NCBI RefSeq assembly: GCF_900119315.1
Contig: NZ_LT827010.1
Span: forward strand, 7,062,001 to 7,126,000
Source of the DNA: Actinoplanes sp. SE50/110
GTDB taxonomy: Bacteria; Actinomycetota; Actinomycetes; Mycobacteriales; Micromonosporaceae
Direction: 5' to 3'
DNA: 64,000 bases
The translations under genes and the position numbers were made by a program. How positions within the stretch are numbered: position 1 is the first letter of the stretch; each line of letters starts with the position of its first letter. Below are positions 56,421-64,000 of the stretch, one piece after another. The notes beneath the pieces were generated by a model, which saw only the letters and a program-made list of their open reading frames with translations, was not told the DNA's origin and searched no databases.

Positions 56421-56977
56421 TGCAGCCCTCCGATCAGGCGTACCTCATCGGCGTCGTCGACCTCGGTGAGAGCGACCTTGACGCTCTCGCTCAACGCCGT
56501 GGGGATGTTCTTGCCGACGTAGTCGGCGCGGATCGGCAACTGCCGGTGACCGCGGTCGACCAGCACCGCGAGCTGCACCGAGCTGGGCCGGCCGAGGTCC
56601 TTGAGGGCGTCCAGGGCGGCGCGCACCGAGCGGCCGGAGAACAGCACGTCGTCGACCAGGATCACCCGCAGGCCGTCGATGCCGCCGGGCGGCAGCTCGG
56701 TGCGGCCCAGTGCGCGCGTCGCCTTGAGGCGCAGGTCGTCGCGGTAGAGCGTGATGTCCAGCGAGCCGACCGGGACCTCGACGCCCTCGAAGGCGTGGAT
56801 CCGGGCGGCCAGGCGGTGCGCGAGCGGGACGCCGCGGGTGGGGATGCCGAGAAGCACGGTGCCGGTGGCGCCGGACGTCTTCTCCAGGATCTGGTGCGCG
56901 ATCCGGTCGACGACCCGGGACAGGTCGGACCCGGCTAAAATGATCTTGCTGGGCGCGTCTGCGCGTGGCTGTGCCAC
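56417..56977 (-). CDS. pyrR: PyrR bifunctional regulator / uracil phosphoribosyltransferase
   Basis: 186 residues from GTG 56975-56977, with a perfect AAGGAGG site. UMP-responsive RNA-binding regulator that heads the pyr operon. SKIILAGSDLSRVVDRIAHQILE start, LLGIPTRGVPLAHRLA near 47-62, the PRPP loop VILVDDVLFSGRSVRAALDAL near 104-124, and SVQLAVLVDRGHRQLPIRADYVGKNIPT. A PyrR-binding loop lies right before the ribosome binding site, so autoregulation of translation is likely. Confidence 0.95.
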   Translation of the reverse strand: MAQPRADAPSKIILAGSDLSRVVDRIAHQILEKTSGATGTVLLGIPTRGVPLAHRLAARIHAFEGVEVPVGSLDITLYRDDLRLKATRALGRTELPPGGIDGLRVILVDDVLFSGRSVRAALDALKDLGRPSSVQLAVLVDRGHRQLPIRADYVGKNIPTALSESVKVALTEVDDADEVRLIGGLQ

Positions 56978-56990
56978 GGCGGACCTCCTT

Positions 56991-57009
56991 CCCCGCCTCA
57001 CGGGACGGG
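56991..57009 (-). promoter_or_regulatory. pyrR: PyrR-binding loop at the pyrR ribosome binding site
   Basis: On the pyrR strand, GUCCCGUGAGGCG matches the PyrR loop consensus (UCC-N-G-N-GAGG-Y) and is set in a CCCG...CGGG stem that merges into the GGGGAAGGAGG site. UMP-bound PyrR would clamp the site, repressing translation, as established in Mycobacterium smegmatis. Confidence 0.75.
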
Positions 57010-57193
57010 TCGTTAAAGGATGTCTGGCTGACGCTACGTTACCAGTGGCGCAGGCTTTGATCATGGTGACCTGCCTGACCCGGCGCGCAAAACGGACAAA
57101 TTGAGCAAGTAGGGATACCGCCGGTGACTTTGGTTGCGGCCCGCACGACTCATCGGTAACCAACACTTGACCGGCGCTCGCAAACTCCGTACC

Positions 57194-57208
57194 GTCACGC
57201 AGCGTAGC
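57194..57208 (+). promoter_or_regulatory. bldD: BldD-box in the bldD promoter region
   Basis: GTCACGCAGCGTAGC matches the BldD consensus NTNACNC(A/T)GNGTNAN at all fixed positions except the last A. It is 56 bases before the bldD ATG, in the gap shared with divergent pyrR, and suggests negative autoregulation as known in Streptomyces. No gene is seen in the rest of 57010-57263. Confidence 0.65.
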
Positions 57209-57263
57209 GATCCGTGAGGAAGAACCCTCCGGGAAGGCACAGCACAGTACTGGGAGTGTCCGA

Positions 57264-57752
57264 ATGCCGTCTGAGTACGCGAAGTCACTGGGCGCTCGTC
57301 TGCGCTCCATTCGCCAGCAGCAGGGCCTGTCCCTGCAGGGCGTCGAAGAGAAGTCCAACGGCCGCTGGAAGGCCGTCGTGGTCGGCTCGTACGAGCGTGG
57401 CGACCGTGCCGTGACCGTCTCGCGCCTGGCCGAGTTGGCCGACTTCTACCGGGTGCCCGTCTCCGAGCTGCTGCCCGACGGCAGCGGCATCCGCCTCGAG
57501 GCCACCAACAAGATCGTGCTGGACCTCGAGAAGCTGTACGACACCACCGGTGAGGACCTCGCCTACGTGGCGCGGTACGCCCGGGCGATCCAGCAGCAGC
57601 GTGGCGACTACAACGGCCGGGTCCTCTCGATCCGCGCCGACGACCTGCGCGCGCTCGCCATCGTGTACGACATCTCGCCGTCCGGCTTGATCGAGCGGCT
57701 CACCGAGCAGGGCGTCCTGGTGGCCGACCCGCGGGCGTTCTTCGCGAGCTGA
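57264..57752 (+). CDS. bldD: BldD, cyclic di-GMP-responsive developmental repressor
   Basis: 162 residues. An N-terminal XRE-type helix-turn-helix (YAKSLGARLRSIRQQQGLSLQGVEEKSNG to about 75) is followed by the C-terminal c-di-GMP domain, whose binding signature RGD-x8-RADD (about 112-126) is intact. In Streptomyces, tetrameric c-di-GMP binds two of these domains to make the active dimer that represses sporulation genes. A diguanylate cyclase gene lies at 35.3-36.3 kb. Divergent from pyrR. Confidence 0.95.
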   Translation: MPSEYAKSLGARLRSIRQQQGLSLQGVEEKSNGRWKAVVVGSYERGDRAVTVSRLAELADFYRVPVSELLPDGSGIRLEATNKIVLDLEKLYDTTGEDLAYVARYARAIQQQRGDYNGRVLSIRADDLRALAIVYDISPSGLIERLTEQGVLVADPRAFFAS

Positions 57753-57819
57753 CGCGCTCACCCCGAGCCCGCGTCGGCCCCCCAAGATCGGCGCGGGTTC
57801 TCACCACGTACGAAACATG

Positions 57820-57856
57820 AAAACGGCCCGGACCGAAGAGCGGTCCAGGCCGTTTT
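57820..57856. terminator. Bidirectional terminator between bldD and nusB
   Basis: AAAACGGCC-C-GGACC / GGTCC-A-GGCCGTTTT with a 7-base loop; T-runs follow on both strands (TTTTGCGGTTTTT on the bldD side). Serves the convergent bldD and nusB genes. Confidence 0.9.
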
Positions 57857-57865
57857 GCGGTTTTT

Positions 57866-58300
57866 CTACCTTGTGGCGAAAGCGGCGATCCGGTCCAGCA
57901 GACCGTTGAGGAACCTCGGGCTGTCGTCGGTCGACATCTCCCGCGCCAGCTCCACCGCCTCGGTGATCGCCACCGGGTCGTCCACGTCCGGCTCGAAGAG
58001 CAGCTCGTAGACGGCGATCCGGGCCAGGTTGCGGTCGACGACCGGCATCCGGTCGATCGTCCAGCCCTCGGCGTAGCTGGCGATCAGCTCGTCGACCCGG
58101 TCGATGTTCTTGGCGACACCCTCGATCAGGGTGATCGCGTACGCCAGGTGCTCGGGGTGCGGCTTCGCGATCCGGTCGAGATAGGTGACCAGCACCTGGC
58201 TCGGCGGCAGATCGCGCATGTCGGCCTCGAAAAGGACGTCCAGCGCCCGCTTGCGCGCCTTGCGGCGCGCCAGCCGTTCCTTCTTGGGACCTTCCGCCAT
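57866..58300 (-). CDS. nusB: Transcription antitermination factor NusB
   Basis: 144 residues, all-helical. RRKARKRALDVLFEADMRD near the start binds boxA RNA; the C-terminal part has YELLFEPDVDDPVAITEAVELAREMSTDDSPRFLNGLLDRIA. Partner of NusE (S10) in rRNA antitermination. TGATG overlap with the efp stop. Confidence 0.95.
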   Translation of the reverse strand: MAEGPKKERLARRKARKRALDVLFEADMRDLPPSQVLVTYLDRIAKPHPEHLAYAITLIEGVAKNIDRVDELIASYAEGWTIDRMPVVDRNLARIAVYELLFEPDVDDPVAITEAVELAREMSTDDSPRFLNGLLDRIAAFATR

Positions 58301-58857
58301 CAGCTGCGGCCGAGGTAGCGGCCGTCGCGGGTGTCGACCTTGATCTTCTCACCGGTGGTGATGAACAGCGGAACCTGAACCGTGGCGCCGGTCTCGATCG
58401 TCGCCGGCTTGGTGCCACCGGTCGAGCGGTCGCCCTGCAGGCCCGGCTCGGTGTAGGTGACCTCGACGAAGACGCTGGTCGGCAGCTCGATGTAGAGCGG
58501 GACGCCCTCGTGCAGCGCGACCGTGGCCTCCGCCTCGGGCAGCAGGTAGTTCGCGTTGTCACCGACCGTGGCGCCGGGGACGTGGATCTGCTCGTAGGTG
58601 TCCAGGTCCATGAAGACGTAGTCGTCGCCGTCCTGGTACAGATACTGCATCGTGCGCTTGTCCACGGTCGCCGTCTCGACCTTGGTGCCCGCGTTGAAGG
58701 TCTTGTCGACGACCTTGCCGGAGAGCACGTGCTTCAGCGTGGTGCGCACGAAGGCCGGACCCTTACCGGGCTTGACGTGCTGGAACTCAACGACGGACCA
58801 CAGCTCCTTGTCGAGGTTGAGAACCAGGCCGTTCTTCAGGTCGTTGGTGGAAGCCAT
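58300..58857 (-). CDS. efp: Elongation factor P
   Basis: 185 residues with three beta-barrel domains. Loop HVKPGKGPAFVRTTLKHVLSGK (about 28-49) carries the Lys that reaches the peptidyl-transferase centre; PGKG is the actinobacterial pattern. ETATVDKRTMQYLYQDGDDYVFMD and the closing STGGTKPATIETGATVQVPLFI are typical. Rescues ribosomes at polyproline. In other actinobacteria an Xaa-Pro peptidase gene often lies upstream; here aroQ follows after 75 bases. Confidence 0.96.
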   Translation of the reverse strand: MASTNDLKNGLVLNLDKELWSVVEFQHVKPGKGPAFVRTTLKHVLSGKVVDKTFNAGTKVETATVDKRTMQYLYQDGDDYVFMDLDTYEQIHVPGATVGDNANYLLPEAEATVALHEGVPLYIELPTSVFVEVTYTEPGLQGDRSTGGTKPATIETGATVQVPLFITTGEKIKVDTRDGRYLGRS

Positions 58858-58932
58858 GTCCTGCCTTGATCTTGACTCGAATCGTTGACCGAACCACTTT
58901 ACCGGCGATTCGCTGGTGAGGGCGAATCGGGT

Positions 58933-59352
58933 CTACCGGCAGATGTGCTCCAAAGCCAGCCGGTACCCGTCGATACCGAGCCCGGCGATCACCCCGGTCG
59001 CCACCGCCGAGATCACCGAGTGGTGCCGGAACTCCTCACGCGTGTGCACGTTCGAGATGTGCACCTCGATCAGCTTGCCACGCAGCATCGCGCAGGCGTC
59101 CCGGATCGCGATGTTGTAATGCGTCCACGCGCCCGGGTTGAGCACCACGTCGGCGCCCTCGTCGGCGGCCTCGTGCAGCCAGCCGAGCATCTCGTACTCG
59201 GCGTTGGTCTGCCGGACGGCGATCTCCCTGCCGAGATCATCGGCGACGGTCCGGCACATGTCGACCAGGTCCTGATACGTCGTCGTGCCGTAGATGTCCG
59301 GTTCCCGGGTGCCCAGCCGGTTCAGGTTCGGCCCGTTCAACACGTAGATCAT
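58933..59352 (-). CDS. aroQ: Type II 3-dehydroquinate dehydratase
   Basis: 139 residues, dodecameric class. GPNLNRLGTREPDIYG (about 7-22) has the catalytic Arg/Tyr loop, NPGAWTHYNIAIRDA near 72-86 and EVHISNVHTREEFRHHSVIS near 94-113 with the catalytic His. Third step of the shikimate pathway. Start overlaps the aroB stop by 4 bases. Confidence 0.96.
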   Translation of the reverse strand: MIYVLNGPNLNRLGTREPDIYGTTTYQDLVDMCRTVADDLGREIAVRQTNAEYEMLGWLHEAADEGADVVLNPGAWTHYNIAIRDACAMLRGKLIEVHISNVHTREEFRHHSVISAVATGVIAGLGIDGYRLALEHICR

Positions 59353-60422
59353 CGCGCCACCGCCGCGTACGCCCGCCGCAGCAGGTCGTCGTCCGGCCCG
59401 GTCAGGATGCCCGGCTTCGCCAGGCCGTCCAGCACCACGAAGCGCAAGGTGGCGGCCCGCGTCTTCTTGTCGACGCGCATCCCGGCTTCCAGCTCACCGA
59501 AGGCATGGCGGTCGTACGACGTGGGCAGCCCCAGCCGCACCAGGATCTCCCGGTGGCGCCCCGCGGTCGCGTCGTCCAGCCGCCCGGACAGCCGCCCCAG
59601 CTCGGCCGCGAAGATCATGCCCACCGCCACGGCATGCCCGTGCTTCCAGGTGTACCGCTCCCGGCGCTCGATCGCGTGCCCCAGCGTGTGCCCATAGTTG
59701 AGGATCTCCCGCAGTCCGGACTCCTGGAGATCCACCCCGACCACGTCGGCCTTGACCCGGATCTTCCGCTCGATCAGCTCCCGCAGCACCTCGCCGCGCG
59801 GGTCCAGCGCCGCGTCCGGATCCGCCTCGATCAGCTCCAGGATCCGCGGGTCGGCGATGAACCCGCCCTTGACCACCTCGGCCAGCCCGGCCGCGATGTC
59901 CTCGGCCGGCAGCGTGTCCAGCGCGTCCAGGTCACAGATCACCCCGGCCGGCGGGTGGAACGCCCCCACCAGATTCTTGCCGGCCGCGATGTTGACCGCG
60001 GTCTTCCCCCCGACCGCGGCGTCGACCATCCCGGCGACCGAGGTCGACACCGGCACCCACCGCACCCCGCGCAGCCAGGCCGCCGCGACATAGCCGGCCA
60101 GATCGGTGGTGGCACCCCCGCCGACCCCGACCACCACATCGGTCCGGGTGAACCCGGCGGCACCCAGCGCATCCCAGCACCGGGCGGCGACCTCGACGGT
60201 CTTCCCCTTCTCCGCGTCCGGCACCTCGATCGGCACCACCGTGCACCCACCGACTGCCTTGGCGACCGCCTCGGCCCGCTCCCGCAGCGCCGCCGGATGA
60301 ACCACCGCCACCCGCGCGGCGCCGTCGATCATCGGAAGAAGCTCGTCGTGCAGACCGCGGCCGACGATCACGTCGTACGGGCGGTCACCATGCACCGGGA
60401 TTCGCGTCACCACGGCCGTCAC
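59349..60422 (-). CDS. aroB: 3-dehydroquinate synthase
   Basis: 357 residues from GTG 60420-60422. NAD- and zinc-dependent. VVGVGGGATTDLAGYVAAAWLRG near 98-120 is the NAD site, PVSTSVAGMVDAAVGGKTAVN the substrate site, EVVKGGFI and NYGHTLGHAIE hold zinc and catalytic residues. The upstream frame is open further but lies in a region with a GNAT remnant on the other strand, and only this start fits the family length. Confidence 0.95.
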   Translation of the reverse strand: MTAVVTRIPVHGDRPYDVIVGRGLHDELLPMIDGAARVAVVHPAALRERAEAVAKAVGGCTVVPIEVPDAEKGKTVEVAARCWDALGAAGFTRTDVVVGVGGGATTDLAGYVAAAWLRGVRWVPVSTSVAGMVDAAVGGKTAVNIAAGKNLVGAFHPPAGVICDLDALDTLPAEDIAAGLAEVVKGGFIADPRILELIEADPDAALDPRGEVLRELIERKIRVKADVVGVDLQESGLREILNYGHTLGHAIERRERYTWKHGHAVAVGMIFAAELGRLSGRLDDATAGRHREILVRLGLPTSYDRHAFGELEAGMRVDKKTRAATLRFVVLDGLAKPGILTGPDDDLLRRAYAAVAR

Positions 60423-60572
60423 CCTATCCGCGAGCCGCGCTTCTGTCCGCTGTGCTCGGCGCGGTTCCGCCAGGTGGGCGGTTCCGTCCGGCGGCCCCCG
60501 TCGACGAATATCCATTGCCCACCGGTTTTCCGCGCTCATAGTGTCCACGGCAACCCGCGAAAGGACGATGAC

Positions 60573-60777
60573 ATGCTTCCGGCACTGCGCCGCCTCGGGC
60601 CCGATGACCGGCTCGTGGGCCGAGGCAGGTCTGTTGGTGGAGGACAATGCGGCGGCCGAGCGTCTGTACCGGTGTCACGGCTTCCGCAGGACGGCTGAGT
60701 GTCAACCACACCCCAACCGTCCCGGCGTGACCGAATACGTGATGAGCCGGCGGCTCGGACCACACGTTGCGGACTAG
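60573..60777 (+). pseudogene. GNAT acetyltransferase remnant
   Basis: From ATG 60573 (with GAAAGG 10 bases before) a GNAT-like start MLPALRRLGPDDRLVGRG is readable, while a different frame gives the GNAT end LLVEDNAAAERLYRCHGFRR ... EYVMSRRL, stop at 60775-60777. The acetyl-CoA loop and most of the fold are gone, so a deletion and frameshift are likely. It overlaps the aroK stop on the other strand. It fills most of the 350-base gap between aroB and aroK; the rest (60423-60572) shows no gene. Confidence 0.55.
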
Positions 60778-61277
60778 GCCCGCAGGAGGGCGGCGACCTC
60801 GGGGGCGATCTCCTCGGGCCCGCGGCCGTCGGTCAGCACCGTGTGGGTGGCGACCTCGGTGTAGAGCGGCCGCCGCTGTTCCAGCAGGAACTTCATCGTC
60901 GCCCGGGGGTTCATCGCCAGCAGCGGGCGGCCGGCGCCGAGGCCGACCCGTTTGATGGCGTCCGCCAGCTCCACCGAGAGGAAGACGACCGTGTGGTCCT
61001 TCAGCAGGGCGCGGGTGGTCTCGTCCAGGATGGCGCCGCCGCCCAGGGAGAGGATGCCGTCGAAGGAGGACAACGACTCGGCGACGACCGTGCGTTCCAG
61101 GGTGCGGAAGGTGGGCTCGCCGTCCTCGACGAAGATGTCCGGGATCGGCTTGCCGGCCCGCTGCTCGATGATCGTGTCGGTGTCGGTGAAGGACAGGCCG
61201 AGGGTGGCGGCGACCGCCTCGCCGATCGTCGTCTTGCCGGCGCCGGGTGGGCCGACCAGGACCGCGCGCGGGGGCAT
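60774..61277 (-). CDS. aroK: Shikimate kinase
   Basis: 167 residues. P-loop VGPPGAGKTTIGE (about 8-20), D-x-D in FTDTDTIIEQRAG near 30-42, LSLGGGAILDE near 77-87, and GRPLL near 117 with the lid Arg; all expected for shikimate kinase. ATG overlaps the aroC stop in TGATG form. Followed by a GNAT remnant on the other strand rather than directly by aroB. Confidence 0.95.
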   Translation of the reverse strand: MPPRAVLVGPPGAGKTTIGEAVAATLGLSFTDTDTIIEQRAGKPIPDIFVEDGEPTFRTLERTVVAESLSSFDGILSLGGGAILDETTRALLKDHTVVFLSVELADAIKRVGLGAGRPLLAMNPRATMKFLLEQRRPLYTEVATHTVLTDGRGPEEIAPEVAALLRA

Positions 61278-62455
61278 CAGCGGACCACCAGGTTGTCCCG
61301 GTAGGAGGCGAGGTTGCGGCGGATCTCGGCGACCGAGTCGCCGCCGAACTTCTCGGTGGCCGCCTCGGCCAGGACCAGGGCGACCATCGCCTCGGCGACG
61401 ACCGCGCCGGCCGGGACCGCGCAGACGTCGGAGCGCTGGTTGATCGCGGTGGCCGGCTCGCCGGTGGTGATGTCGATGGTCTGCAGCGCCCGGTTCAGGG
61501 ACGAGATGGGCTTCAGCGCGGCGCGGACGCGCAGCGGCTCGCCGTTGGTGATGCCGCCCTCCAGGCCGCCGGCCCGGTCGGTGACCCGCCGGACGCCGTC
61601 CGCCGTCGGGACGATCTCGTCGTGCGCGACCGAGCCGCGGGAGCGGGCCTGGGTGAAGCCGTCGCCGATCTCGACGCCCTTGACCGACTGGATCGACATC
61701 AGGGCGGTGGCCAGCCGGGCGTCGAGCTTGCGGTCCCACTGCACGTGTGAGCCGAGGCCCGGTGGGACGTGGTAGGCGAGGACCTCGACGATGCCGCCGA
61801 GCGTGTCCGCGTCCCTCTTGGCCGCGTCGACCTCGGCCACCATCCGGGCGCTGGCCTCCGGGTCGAGGCAGCGCAGCGGGTCGGCGTCGATCCGGTCGAA
61901 GTCGTCCAGGGTGGGGATCAGGCCGGTCTTCGCGGCGACCGAGCCGAGCTCGATCACATGCGACACGATCTCGATGCCGAGCGCCTGCCTGATCAGCTGC
62001 TTGGCGACGACGCCGACGGCGACCCGGGCGGCGGTCTCCCGGGCGCTGGCCCGCTCCAGGATCGGCCGGGCGTCGGTGTGCCCGTACTTCTGCATGCCGG
62101 CCAGGTCGGCGTGGCCGGGGCGCGGGCGGGTCAGCGGGGCGTTGCGCGACTGGGCGGCCAGCACGTCCGGGTCGACCGGGTCGGCCGACATGACCGTCTC
62201 CCACTTGGGCCACTCGGTGTTGCCGACCCGGATCGCGACCGGGCTGCCCAGCGTCAGCCCGTGCCGGACCCCGCCGATGAACTCGACCTCGTCCTGCTCG
62301 AACTTCATCCGGGCGCCACGCCCGTAGCCCAGGCGGCGGCGCACGAGGTCACGGGTGATGTCGGCGCTCGTCACCTCGATCCCGGCGGGCACACCCTCGA
62401 GCATGGCGACGAGCGCCGGTCCGTGCGATTCACCTGCAGTAAGCCAGCGCAGCAT
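61277..62455 (-). CDS. aroC: Chorismate synthase
   Basis: 392 residues from ATG 62453-62455. LRWLTAGESHGPALVAMLEGVPAG start, RRRLGYGRGARMKFEQDEVEFIGGV near 39-63, the GHADLAGMQKYGHTDARPILERASARETAARVAVG block, and RSDVCAVPAGAVVAEAM near 340-356. FMN-dependent last step to chorismate. Upstream of aroK; 57 bases after aroE. Confidence 0.97.
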   Translation of the reverse strand: MLRWLTAGESHGPALVAMLEGVPAGIEVTSADITRDLVRRRLGYGRGARMKFEQDEVEFIGGVRHGLTLGSPVAIRVGNTEWPKWETVMSADPVDPDVLAAQSRNAPLTRPRPGHADLAGMQKYGHTDARPILERASARETAARVAVGVVAKQLIRQALGIEIVSHVIELGSVAAKTGLIPTLDDFDRIDADPLRCLDPEASARMVAEVDAAKRDADTLGGIVEVLAYHVPPGLGSHVQWDRKLDARLATALMSIQSVKGVEIGDGFTQARSRGSVAHDEIVPTADGVRRVTDRAGGLEGGITNGEPLRVRAALKPISSLNRALQTIDITTGEPATAINQRSDVCAVPAGAVVAEAMVALVLAEAATEKFGGDSVAEIRRNLASYRDNLVVR

Positions 62456-62512
62456 GGGAAGAAGCCTAGTGTCGGCGGGGACCGATCCGACGAGAGGGCC
62501 CGCCGGTCCCAC

Positions 62513-63373
62513 CTACCGGTTGCGGGCCGCCTCGTCGAGCGCGGCGCGCATCGCCTCCTCCGGGGCCTCGGCCACCCCGGTGAATTGCTCGAACTGACTC
62601 AGCGCCTGGGCCAGCAGCAGGTCGAGCCCGGACACCACGGTGACGCCCGCGGCGATCGCGGAGGCGGCCAGCGGGGTGGGCCACGGGTCGTACAGCGCGT
62701 CGAAGAAGACGCCGCCGGAGCGCCAGGTGACCTCGGCGGCCAGCGCGTCGGCGGCGCCCTTGGGCACCGTGGAGATCACCGCGTCGGCGTCCAGGGCGGC
62801 GGCCGACCACGGGGCCCCGTCCAGCTTGACGCCGAGCGCGCCGGCCACCGGCTCCAGTTCGGCACGGGCCTCGGGGCGGCGGGTGACCACGGTGACCACC
62901 TCGGCGCCGAGCTCGGCCGCGGCGGCCAGGGCGGCCCGGGCGGTACCGCCGCCGCCGAGGACGGTGATCCGGGGCGGCGCCTCCTTGGCCGCGTGTCGGC
63001 CCGTCCCGGCGCCCAGGCCGGCCGCGCGCAGCACCCGGACCATGCCGGGGATGTCGGTGTTGTCGGCATGCCACCCGCCGTCGTCCTGACGGATCAGGGT
63101 GTTGGCCACGCCGGCGGCGATCGCGGCCGGGGTGGCCGAGGCGGCCAGGGTGAGCGCGGTCTCCTTGAGCGGCATGGTCAGCGACAGACCGGCCCACTCC
63201 GGGCCGAGGCCGGCCACCAGGCCGGGCAGCTCCGCCTCGGCGCACTCGATCGCCTCGTACGTCCAGCCGGTCAGGCCGGCCGCGGCGAACCCGGCGCGGT
63301 GGATCACCGGGGAGAGCGAGTGGGCGATCGGCTTGCCGAGCACGGCCGCGCGGCGCGAACTGGTGGTCTGCAC
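62513..63373 (-). CDS. aroE: Shikimate dehydrogenase
   Basis: 286 residues from GTG 63371-63373. RAAVLGKPIAHSLSPVIHRAGFAA near 8-31 binds shikimate, AGLSLTMPLKETAL near 60-73 has the catalytic Lys, NTDIPG near 104 the catalytic Asp, and VLGGGGTARAALAAAAELGA near 138-157 the NADP site. The tail has FDALYDPWPTPLA and GLDLLLAQALSQFEQFTG. Start of the aro cluster, 23 bases after mltG. Confidence 0.95.
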   Translation of the reverse strand: MQTTSSRRAAVLGKPIAHSLSPVIHRAGFAAAGLTGWTYEAIECAEAELPGLVAGLGPEWAGLSLTMPLKETALTLAASATPAAIAAGVANTLIRQDDGGWHADNTDIPGMVRVLRAAGLGAGTGRHAAKEAPPRITVLGGGGTARAALAAAAELGAEVVTVVTRRPEARAELEPVAGALGVKLDGAPWSAAALDADAVISTVPKGAADALAAEVTWRSGGVFFDALYDPWPTPLAASAIAAGVTVVSGLDLLLAQALSQFEQFTGVAEAPEEAMRAALDEAARNR

Positions 63374-63396
63374 GGCCGTATTCTACGGAACCGGGC

Positions 63397-64000
63397 TCAG
63401 CACAGCGGGATGCCGTTGTGACAGGCGAGCTGCCTGTTGCGCTCGTGGTCGTCGCCGGTCTTGCCGTACGCCATCGTGCCCTTGGTGTCGACGCTGATGA
63501 AGTAGTAGTACGGGAAGTTCTCGGTCGGGCTCATCGCGCCCTTGAGCGCGCCCAGGCCCGGGTTGCCGATCGGCCCGGGCGGCAGGCCCGGCTTGTCGTG
63601 CGTGTTGTACGGGTCCTTCGGGTCGTGCAGGTCGGCGTTGGTGAGCTTCTCCGACGCCTTCGAGCCCTTGCCGCTGATCCGCAGCCAGTAGTTGACCGTG
63701 CTGTCCAGGCCCAGGCAGTGGCAGGCGAAATCGCCGTACGCCCGGTTGTAGACGACCCGGGACACCTTGGGCATGTCCTCGTCCTTGAGTGCCTCGGCCT
63801 GGGCGATCGAGGCGACGATCAGTGCCTGGTACGGACTGATCCCGCCGCGCGTCTTCTGCACCGTGGAGACGAACTCCAGCTGGTCCATCTGGGTGTTGAA
63901 GTTCGCGATGATCGTCTTGAGCACGTCGGTGGCGTCGGCCTTGGGTGACAGCTCGTAGGTCGACGGGAACAGGAAGCCCTCGATGTCGGTCTTGTCGGCC
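63397..64000 (-). CDS. mltG: Endolytic transglycosylase MltG (3' part, start beyond window)
   Basis: About 200 C-terminal codons of YceG/MltG, the membrane-anchored enzyme that cleaves nascent peptidoglycan. EGFLFPSTYEL at the window edge and ASIAQAEAL near the centre (the catalytic Glu) fit the family, and the closing part NTHDKPGLPPGPIGNPGLGALKGA ... YYYFISV is very typical. mltG next to aroE is the usual actinobacterial order. Frame is open to base 64000. Confidence 0.95.
   Translation of the reverse strand, partial: ADKTDIEGFLFPSTYELSPKADATDVLKTIIANFNTQMDQLEFVSTVQKTRGGISPYQALIVASIAQAEALKDEDMPKVSRVVYNRAYGDFACHCLGLDSTVNYWLRISGKGSKASEKLTNADLHDPKDPYNTHDKPGLPPGPIGNPGLGALKGAMSPTENFPYYYFISVDTKGTMAYGKTGDDHERNRQLACHNGIPLC

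Overview
The window is chromosomal DNA from a high-GC actinobacterium, most likely a member of the Micromonosporaceae (Actinoplanes-like). This rests on the very strong G/C bias at third codon positions, ergothioneine genes (egtA/egtB), the developmental regulator BldD, the nucleoid protein mIHF, a PriA that lacks helicase motifs, and the gene order pyrR-pyrB-pyrC-carA-carB-pyrD / pyrF-mihF-gmk-rpoZ-coaBC-metK-priA-def-fmt-rsmB-rpe next to bldD, nusB-efp and the aro genes. The genus is an inference; no rRNA or tRNA gene was seen.

The left third (1-18 kb) is accessory. It holds the start of egtAB, a GH3 beta-glucosidase behind two palindromes, and a secreted 1473-residue polymorphic toxin (signal peptide, ALF-type repeats, long Ala-rich coiled coil, Hint autoprocessing domain, ADP-ribosyltransferase-like tip) followed by a small putative immunity gene. 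Next come a GNAT, a SanA/YdcF membrane protein, a flavin monooxygenase divergent from a TetR regulator with clear operators, an M28 peptidase, another GNAT, a DUF4419 protein and small hypotheticals. Three decayed remnants (esterase tail, short-chain dehydrogenase, GNAT at 60.6 kb), one possible frameshifted gene and several minisatellites mark this as mutable sequence.

The middle (18-42 kb) carries translation and cofactor genes: pheST, a SpoU rRNA methyltransferase, infC-rpmI-rplT (infC apparently starting at AUC), hisE-hisG with a PH-domain protein, and a ribD-ribE-ribAB-ribH operon under an FMN riboswitch whose leader also contains seven 30-bp hairpin repeats. An amino-acid ABC transporter sits on the opposite strand between ribH and hisE. 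A class V PLP enzyme is divergent from a TetR-plsC pair with two 15-bp operators, one overlapping the regulator's start codon. A response-regulator diguanylate cyclase is coupled to rpe, followed by rsmB, fmt, def and priA.

The right third (42-64 kb) is housekeeping: metK, coaBC, rpoZ, gmk, mihF, then a tightly overlapping pyrimidine operon with bioA inserted between pyrD and pyrF and a PyrR-binding loop at the pyrR ribosome binding site. The divergent gene is bldD, with a BldD-box in its leader; both a c-di-GMP synthase and a c-di-GMP receptor are therefore in the window. nusB-efp and a shikimate operon (aroE-aroC-aroK, aroB-aroQ) follow, and an mltG gene runs off the end. The strongest candidates for new biology are the toxin/immunity module and the repeat-filled rib leader.
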